Below, piece after piece: positions 22,948-30,142 of a stretch of DNA of 32,042 nt. How positions within the stretch are numbered: position 1 is the first letter of the stretch; every line of letters begins with the position of its first letter. A model generated the notes under the pieces. The model searched no databases. It saw nothing but the letters and a program-made list of their open reading frames with translations, and was not told the origin of the DNA. Position numbers and translations under genes: made by a program. The DNA comes from an uncultured Rubrobacteraceae bacterium (GTDB taxonomy: Bacteria > Actinomycetota > Rubrobacteria > Rubrobacterales > Rubrobacteraceae): NCBI GenBank assembly GCA_902806095.1, contig CADCVF010000047.1:1-32042 (forward strand). The letters are read 5' to 3'.

Positions 22948-23676
22948 CTAGCTTCGTGTGTCCGGGGCGTCTTCTTCGATGATCTCCTCGCGTACCACGC
23001 GGCGGCGGATCTTCGTGCGTCCACCTTCCTGGAAGGTCTCGGTCTCCTCGGTGTGGCGCGTGGTCGGTACCTCCCTGGTAGCCTCGTCAGAGGAGGACCG
23101 CGTTTCACTGGTGAATGGACCATTCTCAGGGGACTCTTTCGTACCCCCGTACTCAGGTACGTCTCTGGAGCTCTCGCCTTCAGCGGTCGACCCCGCGCGT
23201 TCCCCGTACTCGGGTTCTGCGGAAGAACGGGCATCGTCTGTGGAATCGTGTTCTGTCTCGTAGTCCTGTGCCTCGCGCTGCCTGTCTGAGTACCCCCCGC
23301 CTTCGCTCGAGCCTGAGTATGGACCGTAGCCACCCTGGGAAGTCTTCAGTGATTCGAGACCGAAGTGGCTGCGGATACGGTCCTCGTAGTCGGGGGTGAT
23401 GTCCTCGTCGTCGTCGAAGCTCGGGGCGTTCCTTACGTGATCCCTCGACTCCGAGACCTCTATGCTCCTCTCGCCCTCGTTCACGCGAGCGATATCCATG
23501 GGGATCAGGGTGGACTTGAGGCCGAGGAACCCCATCTTGACGCCGATGTATTCTTCGCGGTCTGTCTCGTCTACGAAGAGGTCATCGACTTTCCCGATCT
23601 TCTCTCCCTGGTTGTCGTAGACTTTGTAGTCCTCGTACTTCTCCTCGAGTTCCCTCAACCTGTCTTCGCTCGCCAC
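22948..23676 (-). CDS. PRC-barrel protein with disordered acidic middle and basic tail
   Basis: The 242-residue protein has an N-terminal PRC-barrel (about 14-78: YKVYDNQGEKIGKVDDLFVD, YIGVKMGFLGLKSTLIPMD). A long low-complexity stretch rich in E, S, G, D and Y follows (about 105-205). The C-terminal segment GGRTKIRRRVVREEIIEED resembles the YsnF/DUF2382 stress-protein motif. PRC barrels mediate protein or RNA contacts, and such combinations are typical of general-stress proteins. Start is GTG 23676 after AGGAGG. A SigB-type promoter lies 40 bp upstream. Confidence 0.8.
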   Translation of the reverse strand: MASEDRLRELEEKYEDYKVYDNQGEKIGKVDDLFVDETDREEYIGVKMGFLGLKSTLIPMDIARVNEGERSIEVSESRDHVRNAPSFDDDEDITPDYEDRIRSHFGLESLKTSQGGYGPYSGSSEGGGYSDRQREAQDYETEHDSTDDARSSAEPEYGERAGSTAEGESSRDVPEYGGTKESPENGPFTSETRSSSDEATREVPTTRHTEETETFQEGGRTKIRRRVVREEIIEEDAPDTRS

Positions 23677-23716
23677 GTTCTCCTCCTAGATATGCCTGCG
23701 GCTGTTAGTGATCTCG

Positions 23717-23743
23717 GTACCCGAGTCAGGGCCGCTGGTAAAC
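23717..23743 (-). promoter_or_regulatory. SigB-type promoter of the PRC-barrel gene
   Basis: On the minus strand GTTTAC (23743-23738) and GGGTAC (23722-23717) are separated by 15 bp, again matching GTTT...GGGTA. Transcription would start near 23710, about 35 nt before the GTG. Confidence 0.5.
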
Positions 23744-23824
23744 ATGGGACGCTCCGACAGAATAGTATGGGGCAGCGGCTTGCTAAACTACGGTGACGGG
23801 TAATCTGCCAGGGAGGAGGGAGCC

Positions 23825-25294
23825 ATGGAATCTCAGGGCGGGAGGATTCTCTCCATAGACGTTGGCTCCTCGTCGGTGAGGGCCGAGCTCTACGACGGCT
23901 CTGGTGACGGCATAGAGGGTACCGAGGTCAAGCTCGACTACGAGTTCGAGTACACCCCGGACGGCGGCGCGGAGAAAGACGCCGACGAACTACTCGACCT
24001 CGTGGTACGCGCCGTAGACAGCACGCTATCCGAGGCCGGTGGAGCGGAGATCTCCGGCGTCGCCATGAGCACCTTCTGGCACTCGGTCCTCGGCCTGGAC
24101 CGGGATGGTCGTCCTACGACCCCGATCCTGACCTGGGCCGACCGCCGTGCGGCAGAGTCCGTCCCAGACCTGCTCGAACGACTGGAAGAGAGGGCTTACC
24201 ATCGGCGCACGGGTTGCGTGCCCCACTCAAGCTACTGGCCCGCCAAGCTGCTGTGGTCGAGCCACGCTATGCCCGAGGCCTTCGAGAAGACGGAGATCTG
24301 GGTCTCCCCGGCCGACTACTTCTACACCCGTTTCTTCGGAGAGCCTTATCAGGTGGGGACCTCGCTGGCCTCTGGGACCGGCCTCTTCGATCAGAATCGG
24401 CGGCGGTGGGACCGCGAGACACTGGAGGCGCTATCCGCCGAAGAGGCGCAACTCTCTGCCATCTCGGATGAGCCTCGAAAGGGATTGACCGGGGAGTGGG
24501 CGAAGCGGTGGCCGGCCCTACGGGAGACGCCCTGGCTCCCCGCGGTGGGCGACGGCGCCTGCTCTAACGTCGGGAGCGGATGCACGGGTAGTGGCCGGCT
24601 CGCGATCATGGTCGGCACGAGCGGTGCGATGCGGGTACTGTGGAAGGCGGAGTCCGTCGAGATACCCGACGGTCCCTGGTGCTACAGGGCCGACGCGGAG
24701 CGCTTTGTCATGGGCGGTGCGCTCTCCGACGGTGGAAACCTGATCGAATGGCTGCGCAATACGCTGCGTCTCCCCGACCCGGAGGAGACCGAGAGACTGC
24801 TGTCCGATATGGAGCCTGACTCCCACGGCCTCACGTTTTTGCCGCTGCTTGCCGGGGAGCGTGGACCAGGATGGGCCGACCGGGCCAACGGGACCGTGTC
24901 AGGCCTCTCGATGAGCAGCAAGCCCGCGGAGATCCTGCGCGCCGCGATGGAGGCCGTGGCCTTCAGGTTCGCCATTATCGCGGAGATGCTCGAAACCGCT
25001 TCCCCTGGTGAAAAGGAAGTCGTCGCCAGCGGCGGCGGCCTCCTCCACTCGCCGACGTGGACTAGGATCATGGCCGACACCCTGGGCAGACCGGTAACGC
25101 TCTCGGGCGTAAAGGAAGCTTCCAGCAGGGGCGCGGCCCTGATCGCCCTCGAAGCGCTCGGAGGGCCCGAGATCGAGGCCGCAAGAGCGCCACTCGGCGA
25201 GACCTTCGAGCCTGATCCCGCCCGCCACGAAATCTACCGAAAGGCCCTCGAACGCCAGCGCCGGTTCTACGACGCCGTACTTGGCGGCTCGTAG
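23825..25294 (+). CDS. FGGY-family carbohydrate kinase, gluconokinase-like
   Basis: A 489-residue sugar kinase. The N-terminal actin-fold domain starts with SIDVGSSSVRA (phosphate loop, 10-20) and contains ILTWADRRAAE (101-111), as in gluconokinase and xylulokinase. The second domain begins at AVGDGACSNVGSG with catalytic Asp 243, and VVASGGGLLHSP is the adenine-binding loop. The MSTFWHSVLGLDRDG block most resembles gluconate kinases, so phosphogluconate production is the best guess, but substrate is not fixed by sequence. GGGAGGAGGGAG precedes ATG 23825. It stands alone, convergent with citrate synthase. Confidence 0.85.
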   Translation: MESQGGRILSIDVGSSSVRAELYDGSGDGIEGTEVKLDYEFEYTPDGGAEKDADELLDLVVRAVDSTLSEAGGAEISGVAMSTFWHSVLGLDRDGRPTTPILTWADRRAAESVPDLLERLEERAYHRRTGCVPHSSYWPAKLLWSSHAMPEAFEKTEIWVSPADYFYTRFFGEPYQVGTSLASGTGLFDQNRRRWDRETLEALSAEEAQLSAISDEPRKGLTGEWAKRWPALRETPWLPAVGDGACSNVGSGCTGSGRLAIMVGTSGAMRVLWKAESVEIPDGPWCYRADAERFVMGGALSDGGNLIEWLRNTLRLPDPEETERLLSDMEPDSHGLTFLPLLAGERGPGWADRANGTVSGLSMSSKPAEILRAAMEAVAFRFAIIAEMLETASPGEKEVVASGGGLLHSPTWTRIMADTLGRPVTLSGVKEASSRGAALIALEALGGPEIEAARAPLGETFEPDPARHEIYRKALERQRRFYDAVLGGS

Positions 25295-25301
25295 AGCCGC
25301 C
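25283..25301. terminator. Hairpin overlapping the sugar kinase stop codon
   Basis: GGCGGCTC (25283-25290) and GAGCCGCC (25294-25301) form a perfect 8-bp stem with a 3-nt loop. The TAG stop (25292-25294) is inside it. It sits between convergent genes and leads directly into a repeat copy. Confidence 0.55.
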
Positions 25302-25319
25302 AGCACTTCAGCACGTCAG
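25301..25319. repeat. Dispersed intergenic repeat, copy 5
   Basis: CAGCACTTCAGCACGTCAGC occupies almost the entire gap between the sugar kinase stop and the citrate synthase stop. Confidence 0.55.
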
Positions 25320-26653
25320 CGCTCGTCTATAGGCATGTAGTCTGCGTCGCGGGGGCCGGTGTAGATCTGGCGCGGACGGGCGATCTTGAGCTCGGGATCG
25401 TCCATCATCTCCATCCACTGGGCCATCCAGCCCGAGGTTCGGGGTATGGCGAACATGACGGTGAAGGCGTCCGTCGGGATTCCTAAGGCTTCGTAGATGA
25501 GGCCGGAGTAGAAGTCGACGTTGGGGTAGAGCTTGCGACTCGTGAAGTAGTCGTCGTCGAGCGCCCGCTTCTCGAGCTCGATCGCGATGTCGAGCAGCGG
25601 GCTCTCCTTGTTCGTTGCCTCGAGCACCTCGTCGACGTGGCTGCGGATGATCCTGGCCCGCGGGTCGTAGTTCTTGTACACCCTGTGGCCGAAGCCCATG
25701 AGACGCTCGTCGCCCTGCTTGACGCCTTCGAGGAAGTCGGGGACGTTGTCGATGGTACCTACACGCTGGAGCATCCTGAGCACCGCGACGTTGGCCCCGC
25801 CATGCAACGGGCCGTAGAGTCCGGCGCAGCCGGCTGTTATGGCGGAGAAGGGGTCGACCCTCGAAGACCCGACTACCCTCACGGCCGCGGCAGAACAGTT
25901 CTGCTCGTGGTCGGCGTGCAATATAAAGAGGACGTCGAGCGCCTTCTCGAGGCGCGGGTCGGGCTCGTACTTGGGCTCGGCCATCTTGAAGAGCATGGAC
26001 AGGAAGTTGCCCGCGTAGGAGAGGTCGTTGTCCGGGTAGACGTAGGGCAACCCGAGGCTGTGACGGTACGCGAACGCAGCGAGGGTCGGCATCTTGGCGA
26101 TCAGCCGCACCGCCGCAACGTGGCGCTGGTACTCATCGTCGATGTCCTGGGCCTCAGGGTAGAACGTGGAGAGGGCTCCGACGGAGGCCTGCAGCATCCC
26201 CATCGGGTTGGCGTCGTGCCTGAAGCCGTTCATGAAGTTCTTGATGTTCTCGTGGACGTAGGTGTGATGGGTTATCTCGTAGGTCCAACGGTTCAGCTCG
26301 TCCTCGGTAGGGAGCCTGCCGTAGTTGAGCAGGTAGGCCACCTCGAGGTAGGAAGAATGCTCGCAAAGCTTCTCGATGGGGATGCCACGATGCTCCAGGA
26401 TCCCCTTCTCCCCATCTATATAGGTAATGGCGCTCCTGCAACTCGCCGTGTTGGAGTAACCGGGGTCGTAGGTCATAAGGCCGAAGTCATCCTCGTCGAC
26501 CTTGATCTGCCTGAAATCCATCGCGCGGACCGTGCCGTCTTCTATCTCGACTTCGTAACTCTGGCCCGTCCGATTGTCCGTGACCGATAGACTCTCGGCC
26601 CCCGCGGCTGTCATACCCCGCCCGTTACCCGTGCTCTGCGACTCTTCGGTCAA
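25316..26653 (-). CDS. gltA: Citrate synthase
   Basis: The enzyme condenses acetyl-CoA and oxaloacetate at the entry of the TCA cycle. The three catalytic regions are visible: GPLHGGANVAVLRML, GFGHRVYKNYDPRA, and the catalytic Asp in LYPNVDFYSGLIYEAL. FILHADHEQNCSAAAVRVVG is also diagnostic. An N-terminal beta-rich extension (about 50 residues, GQSYEVEIEDGTVRAMDFRQ) marks the longer hexameric type II class. Starts are ambiguous: TTG 26653 (445 residues, AAGGGG 6 nt upstream), ATG 26614 (432) or the open frame to 26749. I chose TTG 26653 because the promoter lies just before it. Confidence 0.95.
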   Translation of the reverse strand: MTEESQSTGNGRGMTAAGAESLSVTDNRTGQSYEVEIEDGTVRAMDFRQIKVDEDDFGLMTYDPGYSNTASCRSAITYIDGEKGILEHRGIPIEKLCEHSSYLEVAYLLNYGRLPTEDELNRWTYEITHHTYVHENIKNFMNGFRHDANPMGMLQASVGALSTFYPEAQDIDDEYQRHVAAVRLIAKMPTLAAFAYRHSLGLPYVYPDNDLSYAGNFLSMLFKMAEPKYEPDPRLEKALDVLFILHADHEQNCSAAAVRVVGSSRVDPFSAITAGCAGLYGPLHGGANVAVLRMLQRVGTIDNVPDFLEGVKQGDERLMGFGHRVYKNYDPRARIIRSHVDEVLEATNKESPLLDIAIELEKRALDDDYFTSRKLYPNVDFYSGLIYEALGIPTDAFTVMFAIPRTSGWMAQWMEMMDDPELKIARPRQIYTGPRDADYMPIDER

Positions 26654-26683
26654 CCTGCGCCCCTTTCTCTTGCACGTGCGTTG

Positions 26684-26712
26684 ATTATATATGCTCGCGC
26701 CACATATGTGTC
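26684..26712 (-). promoter_or_regulatory. Promoter of gltA with overlapping CACATATGTG palindrome
   Basis: On the minus strand GACACA (26712-26707), 17 bp and TATAAT (26689-26684). The perfect 10-bp palindrome CACATATGTG (26701-26710) overlaps the -35 box and is a candidate operator. The leader would be about 24 nt. Confidence 0.55.
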
Positions 26713-26796
26713 CGCGCCGAAACGCAGTGTGAAGTACTGCTATTATCACGCACTAGAGAGGAAACGAAAAGTGATGGGCGCGAACTTGCCACGTCG

Positions 26797-26893
26797 GGTT
26801 CGAGACCTTCGTCTCGAGCCATCAGCATGCCAGCACTTCAGCTTGTCACTTTTGATGGCTGAGGGCTGACAGGCTGGTGGCTCGTCGTGCTGG
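26797..26893. repeat. Hairpin plus dispersed intergenic repeat, copy 6
   Basis: GGTTCGAGAC-CTTC-GTCTCGAGCC (26797-26820) is a 10-bp stem with one wobble. It is followed by CCAGCACTTCAGCTTGTCA and then TGATGGCTGAGGGCTGACAGG, the same order of elements as copies 1 and 3. No gene was seen in 26713-26959. Confidence 0.6.
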
Positions 26894-26959
26894 GGCAAAG
26901 TGCAGGCCCGGGGCTCGATGCGATGTTGGAGTCGCCCCACACAGACAGGGGAACGAGCG

Positions 26960-26987
26960 AAAAGAGCCGGAGCCCGAAAGCCCCGGC
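26960..26987 (-). terminator. Terminator of dodecin 2
   Basis: On the minus strand GCCGGGGC-TTTCGG-GCTCCGGC forms an 8-bp stem with one wobble, followed by TCTTTT. It is 35 bp after the dodecin stop. Confidence 0.8.
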
Positions 26988-27022
26988 CCGAGCGTGAGAT
27001 CAGGTAGATATCCGCTCCGGGA

Positions 27023-27226
27023 CTAATCCTCCAGCTGGAAGGTTACCTCCAGGTTGACTCTGTAGCCCTTGATCTTCCCATCCTCTATGCTGACGTTCAT
27101 ATCCTTGACCCATGCACCCTCTACGCCCCTAAGCGTCTTGGTGGCACGGGCGACGGCTTCGTTGATGGCATCCTCAAAGCTCGTCTCGGACGTGGCGCTC
27201 AACTCGGTGACTCGGGCAATACTCAT
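27023..27226 (-). CDS. Dodecin-family protein, copy 2
   Basis: A 67-residue protein closely similar to the dodecin at 20637 along its whole length (ARVTELSATSETSFEDAI, RATKTLRGVEGAWVKDMNV, VNLEVTFQLED). It probably forms a similar dodecamer. The same displaced Trp (GVEGAW) is present. Start ATG 27226 has GGGAGG 8 nt upstream. It lies divergent from the ChaB pseudogene; the shared upstream region contains a CATATGTG-type inverted repeat but I saw no SigB pattern for this copy, so the two dodecins may respond to different signals. Confidence 0.93.
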   Translation of the reverse strand: MSIARVTELSATSETSFEDAINEAVARATKTLRGVEGAWVKDMNVSIEDGKIKGYRVNLEVTFQLED

Positions 27227-27269
27227 TGTGTTCGCCTCCCTGAACCCTAGCTTGCTGCTTTTCTATCCC

Positions 27270-27293
27270 ATATGTGACCTACTGGGCACATAT
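27270..27293. promoter_or_regulatory. Inverted repeat upstream of dodecin 2
   Basis: ATATGTG (27270-27276) and CACATAT (27287-27293) are perfect 7-bp arms. Inner CC/GG pairs extend the arms across one A-G mismatch around a TACT centre. It lies about 45-65 bp before the dodecin start and shares its half-site with the palindrome in the gltA promoter. Confidence 0.45.
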
Positions 27294-27338
27294 CAAACAT
27301 CAGAGCCAGAGGACTCCAGCCAATCTATTACGACCTGG

Positions 27339-27363
27339 GTTAGCTGAGCCCCCACAGGGGTAC
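27339..27363 (+). promoter_or_regulatory. Possible SigB-type promoter of the ChaB pseudogene
   Basis: GTTA (27339-27342), 15 bp, then GGGTAC (27358-27363). The -10 half is good and the -35 half deviates from GTTT. It is about 40 bp before the ChaB ATG. Confidence 0.3.
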
Positions 27364-27404
27364 AGAACGGGCGTAGTAGGAGGCCACCGGATGCGAGGAC
27401 TGAG

Positions 27405-27608
27405 ATGCCCTACAAGCAGATCACGCAGCTACCAGACAGTGTGAAGGACAACCTCCCCAAGCACGCGTAGGAGATCTACAAAGAGGCCTTCAAATCCGCG
27501 GAGGACCAGTACGGGGAAGAAGATCGCGCCCACCGCGTCGCCTGGAGCGCCGTCGAGCAGAAGTACGAGAAGAACGAGAACGGCAACTGGGTTTCCAAAC
27601 AGGACTAA
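27405..27608 (+). pseudogene. chaB: ChaB-family protein gene interrupted by an in-frame amber codon
   Basis: Reading from ATG 27405 gives a 21-residue start (MPYKQITQLPDSVKDNLPKHA), then TAG at 27468-27470, and then in the same frame EIYKEAFKSAEDQY, RAHRVAWSAVEQKYEKNENG and a final TAA. All of this matches the ChaB family, in which the residue after HA is normally Gln (HAQEIYKEAF), so one C-to-T change (CAG to TAG) explains the stop. No start codon follows the TAG, so no restart is likely. ChaB is a small conserved helical protein of uncertain function, often found among stress genes. The rest of the frame is intact, implying a recent mutation, a sequencing error or readthrough. GAGG lies 6 nt before the ATG. 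Confidence 0.85.
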
Positions 27609-27790
27609 TACAGGCTGAGATGCTTCCCTCGTACGCTAGCAACGGCGAGGCGGCGAGATCCGACGAGCCTTCCGAAGCCTCCGGTCTATCTTGCGCTTTG
27701 GTCCCGATCGGCATGATGTGCCATGCGTTGCACGCTTGAGATCGAGACACCTCAGACGCTATTCCTTGAGAGTATCGTGGCCCCAGTTCA

Positions 27791-28342
27791 TCAGCGTGTA
27801 CTTGTCAAACTCATGATTCCACCGTCGAGGTTGAGGTCCAGCTTCAGCGTGAGTTCCCCTTCGCCGTCGATCTCGAAGCGGGCGCCATAGCGCCTATAGG
27901 CGCGGCGTCTGTCCTCAGGACCCGCGCCGTGGGTGAGCACCTCCCACGGCATCACCGCGTCGGGGTCCTCGTACCATTCGGTGTGTACCGGAGTGTAGCT
28001 TGAGATGGGCCCCCGCGCCGCCTCGATCCGGCGCGCAGCCGTGGCCTCGTCCTCCACGGCCGCCAGCTCGTCCTCCCCAACCTGGGCGTCGGTCTTCCTG
28101 TTGATGAGGATAGTCGCTTCCAGCGGCACTCCCATCGTCCACATGTGGTGCCCGTCGGCGCGGTACATGGTGTAGTCCGTCCCCCACCACCTCTGCTGGT
28201 AGTCGAATTCCCTGGTGTGCAGCACGATCTTCTGGAACATGATGAGATCGGTGTGGCGCCTGAGGGTGTAGCTGTGCGGATTGTCTGGTCTCGTGACCGC
28301 AAAGCGCCACTGCACGCTGCGGCACCATTCTTCGACCTCCAA
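27791..28342 (-). CDS. Hypothetical protein, unrecognised family
   Basis: A soluble protein of up to 183 residues with many aromatic residues (VQWRFAVTRPDNPHSYTLRR, DYQQRWWGTDYTMYRADGHH, MWTMGVPLEATILINRK). The first half looks like a compact alpha-beta domain I have seen in uncharacterised actinobacterial proteins, but I cannot name it. The middle (PHSYTLRRH, ILINRK) holds conserved-looking His, Arg and Asn. Start TTG 28342 has no Shine-Dalgarno and the N-terminus is uncertain. It lies directly downstream of a truncated HNH gene on the same strand, so both could have belonged to one accessory unit. The gap 27609-27790 shows no gene. Confidence 0.6.
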   Translation of the reverse strand: MEVEEWCRSVQWRFAVTRPDNPHSYTLRRHTDLIMFQKIVLHTREFDYQQRWWGTDYTMYRADGHHMWTMGVPLEATILINRKTDAQVGEDELAAVEDEATAARRIEAARGPISSYTPVHTEWYEDPDAVMPWEVLTHGAGPEDRRRAYRRYGARFEIDGEGELTLKLDLNLDGGIMSLTSTR

Positions 28343-28377
28343 ATGATGGAGAGGCTACTCGCCCGGTCGTTCCAAGC

Positions 28378-28530
28378 TCAACTGAGTCTCCGGCAGTCGA
28401 TGGTATTGGTTCCCTTACGGCTATTGCATGGCTGGCACAACGGCTGGATGTTGCTGATCCAATTACTGCCTCCCTGTACAAGTGGGACGACATGGTCAGC
28501 CGTCAGATCTTCGGTCGAGCCACAGCTTAA
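28378..28530 (-). pseudogene. HNH endonuclease fragment truncated at an IS insertion
   Basis: The minus-strand frame holds [20 protein letters not shown], then [15 protein letters not shown] and a stop at 28378. This is the ββα-metal core of an HNH nuclease: the DH pair, a central Asn, and C-x-x-C-N. The N-terminal part is missing because the IS982-like element begins at 28531. No matching N-terminal half is found beyond the far end of the IS, where only about 50 bp separate it from the DUF1801 gene, so a deletion or an earlier loss accompanied the insertion. The longer frame to 28578 is a fusion into the IS end. Confidence 0.75.
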
Positions 28531-29576
28531 ACGCTTGGTGTGAGTTATCTGGCGAAGATTTGAGAGGAAGGTGCCCATTCGCTAGAGTCGGCTTGCTCAC
28601 CGATCCCCAAGGGAAAGGAACCGACCCATGCACGATGTGGACACCTTCCTCACCACACTTTACGTTATGGTCGACGACTTCTGCCACTCTCAGCCGCCAA
28701 AAAGAAGGCCCGGTCCCAAAGCCTCCCTCTCAAGGAGCGAGGTCATTACCCTGGCCGTCTTTGCCCGTTGGAGCCGTTTCGACGGCGAGAGGGACTTCTA
28801 TCGCTACGCCCACACCAAACTGCGCAATGCCTTTCCCACCCTCCCCGAGCGTTCGCAGTTCAACCGCTTGGTGCGCTCCCACGCCGACCTCATCGAGGCT
28901 TTCGTCTTGCATCTGGTGGCTGTGCTGCAGACCCCAAGATGTCCTTACCAAGCCCTGGACAGCTCGGCAATGCCCGTCCGGGACGCCAAGCGCCGGGGAC
29001 ATGGATGGCTCGCAGGACAAGCTGACATCGGTTGGTCCAACAGCATAGGATGGTACGAGGGCTTCTCTTTGCTCACCGCTACAGATCCTACGGGGGTGAT
29101 AACCGGCTTCTGTTTCGGCTGTGCCTCCAGCGCCGACCAACTTCTGGCCGAGACCTTCTTCAACGTCAGGGCCGATCCGAACCCCAGGCTCAAGAGCGTG
29201 GGCTTGGCCTTCTTAGGGGCTTACGTTGCTGACAAGGGCTTCGAGGGCGAAGAAAACCACCGGCGCTGGTCGGAGAGCTACGGTGCAGATGTCATCCATC
29301 CGCCCAAACGCAACTCCCGCCAGGGAAGCTGGTCCAGACGCTTGAGGCGGTGGATCGCGGGCATCCGCCAGATAGGGGAGAGCGTCTACGACAAGCTCTT
29401 CAACACCTTCGGCCTCTGGCGGGAGCGGCCCCATGAGCTTGAGGGTTTGCGTGCCCGATTGGCTGCGAGGGTGGCTCTGCACAACTTCTGCATCTGCCTC
29501 AACGATCAACTCGGTCGACCTCGTCTGGTCTTCGCCGACTTATTGGGATGGTGAGCTCACAATTCACACCAAGCGT
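28531..29576 (+). mobile_element. IS982-like insertion sequence, 1046 bp, apparently intact
   Basis: The ends carry 13-bp perfect terminal inverted repeats, ACGCTTGGTGTGA (28531-28543) and its complement (29564-29576), extending imperfectly further in. TTAA flanks both sides (28527-28530 and 29577-29580) and is the likely target duplication, although a palindromic TTAA could also belong to the repeat itself (then 17 bp). One transposase gene fills the element. The AC ends and the protein point to IS982. It is inserted in an HNH gene. Confidence 0.85.
28628..29554 (+). CDS. IS982-family-like DDE transposase
   Basis: The 308-residue transposase has an N-terminal helical region with SRSEVITLAVFARW, FYRYAHTKLRNAFPTLPERS and QFNRLVRSH, resembling the IS982 motif SRFNKR. 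The DDE residues appear as D in ALDSSAMPV, D in YVADKGFEG and E in RQIGESVYDKLFNTFG, followed by the typical GLRARLAARVALHNFCICLN end. No frameshift or internal stop is visible, so it is likely functional. Start ATG 28628 lies about 10 nt after AAAGGA. IS5 membership cannot be fully excluded without a search. Confidence 0.85.
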   Translation: MHDVDTFLTTLYVMVDDFCHSQPPKRRPGPKASLSRSEVITLAVFARWSRFDGERDFYRYAHTKLRNAFPTLPERSQFNRLVRSHADLIEAFVLHLVAVLQTPRCPYQALDSSAMPVRDAKRRGHGWLAGQADIGWSNSIGWYEGFSLLTATDPTGVITGFCFGCASSADQLLAETFFNVRADPNPRLKSVGLAFLGAYVADKGFEGEENHRRWSESYGADVIHPPKRNSRQGSWSRRLRRWIAGIRQIGESVYDKLFNTFGLWRERPHELEGLRARLAARVALHNFCICLNDQLGRPRLVFADLLGW

Positions 29577-29629
29577 TTAACCTTCCACGCACTCCGGTGA
29601 ATAAAGCCGAAGTCGAGGCAGTGCCGGCC

Positions 29630-30004
29630 CTACGACACCACCCAGCGGTTGACGACCTCCACCAGGTCCCCCTGCCTGGCCTCCGCGTCCCGCAGCGCCA
29701 CAACGGCCCTGTCTTGGGCGACCCACCGCAACAGCCCGGTGGCGTCCTCGAAGGCGAACTCCGCGGCGTCGCCCTTGACCTTGACGCCCCGGTGGAAGAC
29801 CAGCTGGGCGCGCTCGGCGGGGTGGAGCCTGAACGTCACCCGGTCTTCGCCCGCGTAGCGGAAGCTGGGCGCCTTCCACTTTATGTGCTCGGTGATGCGG
29901 TCGTTGGAGTCCAGGATGGCCTCCCTCAGCCGCCCGATCTCCTCCTTCAGGGGATGGTCCAGCCCCTCCATGAAGCGCTCGACCTCTCGTGACCTGTTCG
30001 GCAT
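29630..30004 (-). CDS. DUF1801 domain protein
   Basis: A 124-residue protein. The helix EVERFMEGLDHPLKEEIGRL, then ITEHIKWKAPSFRYAGEDRV and QLVFHRGVKV match the DUF1801 (YdhG/YjhX-like) fold, which is widespread and biochemically uncharacterised; some members relate to iron-sulfur or stress response. I start at ATG 30004 with GGGAGG 3 nt upstream; the frame extends to 30115 but without support. The insertion sequence ends 50 bp downstream. Confidence 0.85.
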   Translation of the reverse strand: MPNRSREVERFMEGLDHPLKEEIGRLREAILDSNDRITEHIKWKAPSFRYAGEDRVTFRLHPAERAQLVFHRGVKVKGDAAEFAFEDATGLLRWVAQDRAVVALRDAEARQGDLVEVVNRWVVS

Positions 30005-30142
30005 ACGCCTCCCTTCCTCGGACCGCGAAAACCCAACCCGAGCATAGCGGACCTCACCGGGGAGGACATCGCTCAAGTTCCGAGAACCCCCTCTAGGCGA
30101 AGTTCGCAGAATCATCCTTCTACGAGGTTGGGTGAATAGAGT

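Noticed and set aside
25637-26590. 317-codon plus-strand open frame
   Set aside because: Antisense to citrate synthase and without any family motif.
27468-27470. Pyrrolysine or recoded UAG in ChaB
   Set aside because: No recoding machinery or downstream structure is visible, and a single CAG-to-TAG change is the simpler explanation.
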